From JAHIVB01 sp964574705 (GTDB lineage: Bacteria > Bacillota_I > Bacilli_A > Izemoplasmatales > Hujiaoplasmataceae), in NCBI GenBank assembly GCA_964574705.1, contig CAZNOO010000019.1, positions 1 to 36,067 of the forward strand: DNA of 36,067 nucleotides, in the 5' to 3' direction. The position numbers and the translations under genes were made by a program. The notes under the pieces were generated by a model, which saw nothing but the letters and a program-made list of their open reading frames with translations, did not search any database and was not told where the DNA came from. This document shows positions 30,917 to 36,067 of the stretch, one piece after another (position 1 is the stretch's first letter; each line of letters starts with the position of its first letter).

Positions 30917-31474
30917 ATGCCAGAAACAATTTTAATGGACGCCGAAGAGCGGATGGAACACAGCCTTTTAGCTTTACACAAAGAATTCGCAACCGTCAGA
31001 AGCGGAAGAGCGAATCCAAAGATGTTAGAACGGGTTTTTATCGACTACTATGGTGTTGAAACTCCAATCAATCAAGTAGCTTCGATTTCAGTACCTGAAG
31101 CAACACAAATTTACATCAAACCGTATGACAAATCTCTTGTTGGGCTCATCGAAAGAGCTATCTTTGGTGCGAACCTTGGCGTTACACCATCCAATGATGG
31201 AATCGGAATTCGAATTTCCCTTCCTCCACTAACAGAGGAAAACAGAAGAGAATCGGTCAAAGTCATCCACAAAATGTCAGAAGACAACAAGGTCGCCATT
31301 CGTAATATCAGGCGTGATGCTATCACGCATTTCAAACGGATGGAAAAAGACAAAGAACTGACAGAAGACGATTTAAAATTCTACGAGGACGAAGTTCAAA
31401 AGCTTACTGATAAATTTACACACAAGATTGACGAAGCGTTCCAAGACAAAGAAAAAGAAATCATGCACATATAA
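30917..31474 (+). CDS. frr: Ribosome-recycling factor
   Basis: RRF with EF-G splits post-termination ribosomes. The chosen start gives 185 residues, the usual length. Signatures: FATVRSGRANPKMLERVFIDYYG, the hinge and domain II, GIGIRISLPPLTEENRRE and VAIRNIRRDA in the three-helix bundle. The ATG at 30917, eight bases after AAAAGGAG, is preferred over a GTG at 30908 that lies in the ribosome site itself. Five bases separate it from pyrH. A terminator overlaps its stop codon. Confidence 0.97.
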   Translation: MPETILMDAEERMEHSLLALHKEFATVRSGRANPKMLERVFIDYYGVETPINQVASISVPEATQIYIKPYDKSLVGLIERAIFGANLGVTPSNDGIGIRISLPPLTEENRRESVKVIHKMSEDNKVAIRNIRRDAITHFKRMEKDKELTEDDLKFYEDEVQKLTDKFTHKIDEAFQDKEKEIMHI

Positions 31475-31498
31475 GACCAGCAATGGTCTTATATTTTT
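31469..31498 (+). terminator. Terminator overlapping the frr stop
   Basis: A perfect 11-bp stem (31469-31479 with 31484-31494), a GCAA tetraloop and T tract to 31498. The stop codon is part of the stem. Confidence 0.88.
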
Positions 31499-31537
31499 AT
31501 ACGGCAGAAATTATTAGATAATTGAAGTAAAATAGTG

Positions 31538-31543
31538 TATAAT
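31538..31543 (+). promoter_or_regulatory. Probable -10 element of uppS-rseP operon
   Basis: A perfect TATAAT 26 bases before uppS. The nearby TTGAAG is too close (10 bases) to serve as -35 and no better one is seen. A promoter is expected because a terminator lies just upstream. Confidence 0.5.
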
Positions 31544-31569
31544 AATATCGTTGAAGAAGGGTTAAAATC

Positions 31570-32295
31570 ATGATTAGAAAACTGGAGTCCATCACAATTC
31601 CAAAACATATAGCGATTATACTTGATGGTAACGGCCGGTGGGCAAAAAAACGTCATATGCCAAGGACGTTCGGCCATCGCAAGGGCGTTGAAAACATCAA
31701 GACGATTGCACTTGAAGCCTCAAACCTAGGCGTTTTGGCTTTATCAGTTTATGCATTTTCTACCGAAAACTGGAATCGCCCAGAAGATGAAGTCACCTAT
31801 TTGATGACACTTCCTTCTGAATTTGAAAAACAATTTGGCGATGATTTTGAAAAATATAATATTCGAGTGATTTTTTCTGGAAGAAGAACAAAACTATCAA
31901 AAGAAAATCTGACAATCATGAGAAGAATGGAAAAAGAAACTTTGCACCGAAATGGAATGATTCTCAATATCTGTTTCGATTACGGCTCCTATGATGAAAT
32001 CACGGATGCCGTCAAAGAAATTTCTAAAGAAGTTCTTGAAGGAAAAATATCCTATAAAGACATCGTTCCTGACATGATTACTTCTCGCCTTTCTACCAAA
32101 GAACTTCCTCCCCTTGATTTGCTGATAAGGCCAAGTGGAGAACAAAGACTTTCCAATTTCCTGTTATGGCAAGCTTCTTATGCAGAACTCTATTTCTGCG
32201 ATGTGTATTGGCCTGCTTTTTCAAAAAAAGATTTATTGAAAGCCATAGAAGAATTCAATCGCCGCGAACGAAGATTCGGTGAAATCAAAGGATAG
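31570..32295 (+). CDS. uppS: Undecaprenyl diphosphate synthase
   Basis: A cis-prenyltransferase that builds the C55 lipid carrier for envelope polymers by adding isopentenyl diphosphate to farnesyl diphosphate. 241 residues with the catalytic loop ILDGNGRWAKKR (the Asp binds the substrate diphosphate), AFSTENWNRP, and LLIRPSGEQRLSNFLLWQ followed by YAELYF. AAGGG lies ahead of the ATG. First of four genes that join isoprenoid, phospholipid and envelope-protease functions; dxr two genes on supplies its precursors. Confidence 0.97.
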   Translation: MIRKLESITIPKHIAIILDGNGRWAKKRHMPRTFGHRKGVENIKTIALEASNLGVLALSVYAFSTENWNRPEDEVTYLMTLPSEFEKQFGDDFEKYNIRVIFSGRRTKLSKENLTIMRRMEKETLHRNGMILNICFDYGSYDEITDAVKEISKEVLEGKISYKDIVPDMITSRLSTKELPPLDLLIRPSGEQRLSNFLLWQASYAELYFCDVYWPAFSKKDLLKAIEEFNRRERRFGEIKG

Positions 32296-32298
32296 ATT

Positions 32299-33108
32299 AT
32301 GAGACAAAGAGTGTTTACAGCTTTGGTCATGGCAGTGGTCATGATCCCCATCTTAATCATAGGAAACACTTATCAGCTTTTTAATTTGCTCTGTCTAGCA
32401 ATGCTCGTTCTAGCAGGAGTGGAATTTAGAAACATGCTGAAGAAAAAGCATGCTTTGCCTTTTTGGATTGATGTGCTAGTTGTACTATTGACCGTTCTTG
32501 TTGGAGCGTCGATTTACCTTGATTTGAGTCAGATTTCATCTTCGCTGTTTCTCATAATAGTGCTTGGCTCGATGCTTTCATTGTTCATCGTATGGGTATT
32601 TATTCCTCAGTTTAATTCAGCCGATTTTGGTGGTGCAATTCTGGGTATTCTGTATATCTCGATTGGATTCGCATCGATTGCATTGCTTCGCGACATGGGA
32701 ATCTTTGTGTTGGTATATCTGTTGCTTGTGACAATGCTTACTGATACATTTGCTTATTTATTTGGCATCAAATTTGGAAAACATAGACTGGCTGTAAACA
32801 TCAGTCCGAAGAAAAGTATCGAGGGGGCCATCGCAGGACTCATCTTCGGTGGGATTCTATCGACAGTTTTCGCTTATTTTTTGAATGTGTTTGATTTCCA
32901 TATTTTATATGTATTGTTGTTATCTTTTGGGTTATCCGTTCTCTCCCAGATCGGAGATCTCGTGGCTTCCAAATTCAAACGAGAAGCCGGAATCAAAGAT
33001 TTCTCAAATCTTTTGCCAGGACACGGTGGCATTATGGACCGTTTCGACTCCTTGCTCTTTTCCTCGGCTTATCTCATCTTGTTGTTTCTTGTGATTGAGT
33101 TGATTTGA
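32299..33108 (+). CDS. cdsA: Phosphatidate cytidylyltransferase
   Basis: Makes CDP-diacylglycerol, the branch point for all major bacterial phospholipids, from phosphatidic acid and CTP. The 269-residue membrane protein has about eight helices and the diagnostic C-terminal signature: SQIGDLVASKFKREAGIKD then LLPGHGGIMDRFD, in which the two aspartates bind metal. It begins 3 bases after uppS and its TGA overlaps the dxr ATG. Confidence 0.95.
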   Translation: MRQRVFTALVMAVVMIPILIIGNTYQLFNLLCLAMLVLAGVEFRNMLKKKHALPFWIDVLVVLLTVLVGASIYLDLSQISSSLFLIIVLGSMLSLFIVWVFIPQFNSADFGGAILGILYISIGFASIALLRDMGIFVLVYLLLVTMLTDTFAYLFGIKFGKHRLAVNISPKKSIEGAIAGLIFGGILSTVFAYFLNVFDFHILYVLLLSFGLSVLSQIGDLVASKFKREAGIKDFSNLLPGHGGIMDRFDSLLFSSAYLILLFLVIELI

Positions 33109-34256
33109 TGAAGAACATTTATCTGCTTGGCGCAACGGGTTCGATTGGGAGACAAACCCTTGAAATCGTCGATAAATATCCTGAGGAATTTAAAGTTATT
33201 ACTTTGTCCGCAAGGAAAAGAATCAACGATTTAATTGACCTAATTGAAAAATACAATCCTAAATTTTGTAGCGTTGAAACCAAAGAAGACGCAGACAATC
33301 TTGCGGACCGCTTTCCTGATATTATCTTTGGATACGGGAAGTCATCCTTGATTCATGCGGCAACCTTTCAACCTAAAGATTCAGAAGGAATATTGATTAA
33401 TGCTTTGGTTGGAATCGCCGGACTTCATCCGACGATTGAAGCCATCAAAATTAAAAGAAACATTTTACTCGCAAACAAAGAGACCTTAGTAGTCGGTGGA
33501 GACTTAGTAATGAGTCTTGCCAAGCAAAACGCAGTCAGTGTCTATCCTATCGACTCTGAACATTCTGCGATTTGGCAATGCCTTCAAAATGGTAAAAAAG
33601 AAGAAGTTTCAAAGATTATCATCACTGCTTCTGGTGGTGCGTTTAGAAACAAATCTTTCGAAGAACTAAAGAATGTGACCAAAGAAGACGCCTTGAAACA
33701 TCCGAACTGGTCGATGGGTGAAAAGATTACAATCGACTCCGCGACGATGATGAACAAAGGGTTTGAAGTCATTGAAGCGATTCATCTCTTTGACTTGTTG
33801 CCAAATCAAATTGAAACCATCATCCATCCTGAATCCATCATTCATTCGATGGTCGAATACATTGATCACTCCATCATTGCTCAATTATCGAGCCATGACA
33901 TGAGACTACCGATTCAATATGCAATGTTCTATCCAAATAGAAAAGACTCTATGGTATCATCCATCGATTTCAAGAAACTTTCAAGTCTTCATTTCGAAAC
34001 CTTGAAAGAAGACAACTATCCTTGTTTCCGTCTTGCGATGGAATCGATTCAAAAAGGGCAATCGATGCCCTGTGTACTCAATGCGGCAAATGAAGCCGCC
34101 GTTGATTTATTCCTAAATGAAAAAATAGCTTTTCTCGATATTCCAAAGATGATTGAAGTGGAAATGAAGAATCATGTACTGATTCAAAGTCCAACACTAG
34201 AAGATCTTTTAAGAATTGACAGCGAAGTCAAAGAAAGAATATATCTTAATCATTAA
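33108..34256 (+). CDS. dxr: 1-deoxy-D-xylulose 5-phosphate reductoisomerase
   Basis: The committed step of the non-mevalonate (MEP) pathway, converting DXP to methylerythritol phosphate with NADPH. 382 residues: N-terminal Rossmann fold with LLGATGSIGRQTLEIV, ANKETLVVGG, the metal/substrate motif PIDSEHSAIWQCL, and TASGGAFRN...HPNWSMGEKITIDSATMMNKG. Its ATG overlaps the cdsA stop (TGATG); a TTG three bases upstream is not needed. Its presence shows the organism makes isoprenoids by the MEP route. Confidence 0.97.
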   Translation: MKNIYLLGATGSIGRQTLEIVDKYPEEFKVITLSARKRINDLIDLIEKYNPKFCSVETKEDADNLADRFPDIIFGYGKSSLIHAATFQPKDSEGILINALVGIAGLHPTIEAIKIKRNILLANKETLVVGGDLVMSLAKQNAVSVYPIDSEHSAIWQCLQNGKKEEVSKIIITASGGAFRNKSFEELKNVTKEDALKHPNWSMGEKITIDSATMMNKGFEVIEAIHLFDLLPNQIETIIHPESIIHSMVEYIDHSIIAQLSSHDMRLPIQYAMFYPNRKDSMVSSIDFKKLSSLHFETLKEDNYPCFRLAMESIQKGQSMPCVLNAANEAAVDLFLNEKIAFLDIPKMIEVEMKNHVLIQSPTLEDLLRIDSEVKERIYLNH

Positions 34257-34273
34257 GAAGTGGGGTCAATTAT

Positions 34274-35839
34274 ATGTTACTATCAATCTTATCCACCATT
34301 GGAAACATCCTATTGTTTCTTCTCATCCTAAGCATCGTTATCTGTATCCATGAACTTGGACACTTGTTCTTTGCGAAAAGAGCGGGCATTTTATGCCATG
34401 AATTCTCCTTCGGAATGGGCCCAAGAATTTGGAGCCGCAAAAAGGGCGAAACGACTTATTCCATTCGTGCAATCCCATTTGGTGGATTTGTATCAATGGC
34501 AGGAGAAGAACTTGAATCCGATGTATTGAAAATCGGACAGAAAATTAGATTAGGTTTTGACAAAGACGGCGAAGTGAAACGAATTGTGACCAACGCTGCC
34601 AATGTCAATTTTACTGATTTCTTGGAAGTTACCATTGAAGAATTTGATTTGAAAGGTGAAAATGATTCTCGTCTTTACATCAACGAATACACTGTTAAAC
34701 GGGATGCATTTTACGTCTTCGACAAAAATACAGTTCAATTAGCGCCTTATGATCGGAATTTTACATATAAATCGAAATGGAATCGCTTCTTGGTTACCTT
34801 CGGTGGGCCTCTGATGAACTTTGTTTTGGCTCTATTTCTCTATTTGTTCCTTGCATTCATGATTGGCGTTCCAAATACTGGATCAACAGTCATCGGAAGT
34901 GTATCTGAAGACATGCCTGCATCAGGCATTTTGATCCAAGGAGACGAAATCGTTTCCATCAATGGCGTCGCAGTTGAAACTTGGACAAACACGGACGGGC
35001 TTCCTTCGGTTTCTACTGAACTTGCAAAATACTTAGAAAATTCAACTTTTGTATTTACTGTAGATCGAGATGGCACTTTGGTCACCTTAGACCCCATCAA
35101 ACCTCAATATATCTTTTACGGACTCGGCTTTGTTGCCGATACGACAAGTCCTGATTTATCGATTGCCGGACCGCTTTACATTGATTCGGAGCTGGTTGCA
35201 GGAGATATTATTTTAAGTATCAATGGAACTGCAGTTACGACGTGGCAAGAAATCATTGTCATTGCCTTAGATAATGTCAATGGGTCTTCGGATGAAACTC
35301 CAACGCAAGTTACGGTCGACCGTGACGGAGAAACTTTAACGTTCTCCTATGTCACTTATGGACAAGATGTTCTTGATGCAATGGGCTATGAATCCTTCTA
35401 TTCAAGGATCGGAATAGTCGCAACCAACCACTTCAGCTTCTTTGGTGGAATCGGGAGTGCATTCAAGAGTTTTGGGAATGCCGCAACGTCCATCTATCAA
35501 ACATTAATATTGTTGTTCTCAAGCAAACAAGTCGGTGTTTCTGACTTGTCTGGATTCGTCGGAATTTATTCAATCACTGCAAATGCTGCTGCGCAAGGTT
35601 TCTATAGTCTTGTTAGTTGGGTTGCATTGCTTTCTGTCAATTTAGGAATTGTCAATTTACTACCCATTCCAGCTCTTGACGGCGGACGGCTCGTCTTTAT
35701 TGGATACGAAGCCATCACCAAGAAAAAACCGAATCACAGAGTAGAGAACTGGCTTCACACGATTGCATTCTTCTTATTAATCGCTTTACTGATATTTGTA
35801 ACGTACAATGATATTCTAAGATTGTTCGGAATCAACTAA
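34274..35839 (+). CDS. rseP: Site-2 zinc metalloprotease RseP/RasP
   Basis: A membrane-embedded M50B protease for regulated intramembrane proteolysis, for example of anti-sigma factors and signal-peptide remnants. The zinc site is H26-E27-x-x-H30 in IHELGHLFFAKRAG, completed by D469 in LLPIPALDGGRL. Four membrane helices are expected (two near the N terminus, two near the C terminus). Between them are an RxP-type region (FGGFVSMAGEE, APYDRNFTYKS) and two PDZ-like repeats (about 205-250 and 295-345: SINGVAVETW and SINGTAVTTW). At 521 residues it is longer than Bacillus RasP because of the second PDZ. Last gene of the operon. Confidence 0.95.
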   Translation: MLLSILSTIGNILLFLLILSIVICIHELGHLFFAKRAGILCHEFSFGMGPRIWSRKKGETTYSIRAIPFGGFVSMAGEELESDVLKIGQKIRLGFDKDGEVKRIVTNAANVNFTDFLEVTIEEFDLKGENDSRLYINEYTVKRDAFYVFDKNTVQLAPYDRNFTYKSKWNRFLVTFGGPLMNFVLALFLYLFLAFMIGVPNTGSTVIGSVSEDMPASGILIQGDEIVSINGVAVETWTNTDGLPSVSTELAKYLENSTFVFTVDRDGTLVTLDPIKPQYIFYGLGFVADTTSPDLSIAGPLYIDSELVAGDIILSINGTAVTTWQEIIVIALDNVNGSSDETPTQVTVDRDGETLTFSYVTYGQDVLDAMGYESFYSRIGIVATNHFSFFGGIGSAFKSFGNAATSIYQTLILLFSSKQVGVSDLSGFVGIYSITANAAAQGFYSLVSWVALLSVNLGIVNLLPIPALDGGRLVFIGYEAITKKKPNHRVENWLHTIAFFLLIALLIFVTYNDILRLFGIN

Positions 35840-35847
35840 GGGTGAAT

Positions 35848-35883
35848 CGGGTTGGGAAGAAATTCTCAACCCGTTTTCTTTCT
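35848..35883 (+). terminator. Terminator after rseP
   Basis: An 11-bp stem with one G-U pair (35848-35858 with 35863-35873) capped by a GAAA tetraloop, then a T-rich tract TTTTCTTTCTT. Confidence 0.88.
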
Positions 35884-35959
35884 TAAAATATGCCCTTGAT
35901 ATGGTTTTTTATCTTACATTTCTTTTTCAGGAAATTGGGCGAAAACCGGTAAATAATAG

Positions 35960-35988
35960 TTGACACAAGTATATCGGTATGATAAAAT
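35960..35988 (+). promoter_or_regulatory. Strong promoter, probably of an rRNA operon
   Basis: A perfect -35 TTGACA (35960-35965), 17-bp spacer and -10 TAAAAT (35983-35988) near the right edge, followed by an rRNA-type leader. Confidence 0.82.
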
Positions 35989-35993
35989 ATAAA

Positions 35994-36067
35994 AGCGCGT
36001 GAGAAGTGCGCGAAATAGGTCTTTGAAAACTGAACAGATGACAAAACAAAGAAAACACACAATTTGA
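35994..36067 (+). other. Probable pre-16S rRNA leader, truncated by window end
   Basis: After the promoter comes a small G/C hairpin (GCGCG near 35995 with TGCGC near 36007), then TCTTTGAAAACTGAACA (36020-36036), a sequence characteristic of boxA-type leaders ahead of 16S rRNA genes in Bacillota and Mollicutes. The 16S gene itself is not in the window. Confidence 0.65.

Noticed and set aside
1..36067. Mycoplasma-type genetic code (TGA = Trp)
   Set aside because: Several well-defined genes end in TGA at the family-expected length and Trp is TGG throughout.
1..36067. Mobile element, prophage, CRISPR-Cas, toxin-antitoxin or defence island
   Set aside because: No transposase, integrase, phage structural, Cas, nuclease/immunity or toxin-like genes and no terminal repeats were found on either strand.

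Overview
This window is a mostly housekeeping stretch of an A+T-rich, low-GC Gram-positive-type genome. Gene order is Bacillota-like: ftsY-ylxM-ffh, rbgA-rnhB, upp-atpI-atpBEFHAGDC, and rpsB-tsf-pyrH-frr-uppS-cdsA-dxr-rseP. TGA is used as a stop (rbgA, atpF, atpH, pyrH, cdsA) and tryptophan is TGG, so the code is standard and this is not a code-4 Mycoplasma. The InlB-like lipoprotein, the very compact intergenic regions and the FtsK without membrane segments would fit a free-living Mollicutes-related lineage (Acholeplasma/Izemoplasma/Haloplasma-like). That placement is an inference.

Layout. 1-7.1 kb is a set of mostly single-gene units, many with their own hairpin terminators: a small Rieske protein, an InlB-repeat lipoprotein, two acetyltransferase genes, an Smr protein on the minus strand, a VOC/PhnB-like protein, a membrane GGDEF protein and a CASTOR/POLLUX-type ion channel. 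7.2-12.1 kb holds topA and the signal-recognition operon ftsY-ylxM-ffh, followed by a convergent Cof-type HAD phosphatase. 13.0-19.6 kb is one apparent seven-gene operon: an unknown membrane-anchored protein, an FtsK/SftA-like DNA translocase, signal peptidase I, rbgA, rnhB, a HAD phosphatase and a TsaC/Sua5-type tRNA-modification enzyme. 19.6-27.8 kb is another apparent operon: rpiB, upp, the complete F1Fo ATP synthase (atpI B E F H A G D C) and dut, coupled through several overlapping start/stop codons. atpD is interrupted by 100 Ns. 27.9-35.8 kb carries translation, nucleotide, lipid, isoprenoid and envelope-proteolysis genes. The last 110 bases look like the promoter and leader of a ribosomal RNA operon, cut off before 16S rRNA.

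The most interesting observations are: the ATP synthase c subunit has the residue pattern of Na+-binding c rings; ribosomal protein S2 carries a long C-terminal extension made of five tandem 27-bp repeats and ending in a SAP/Rho-N-like domain; the FtsK-family motor has no membrane domain but follows an unrecognised membrane-anchored protein; and the rpsB leader can fold into a possible regulatory structure. I saw no CRISPR array, phage, transposon, toxin-antitoxin pair or recognisable defence system. No stretch over 300 bases lacks a gene; the longest gaps are 27758-28025 (terminator, promoter and rpsB leader) and 35840-36067 (terminator and rRNA promoter/leader).
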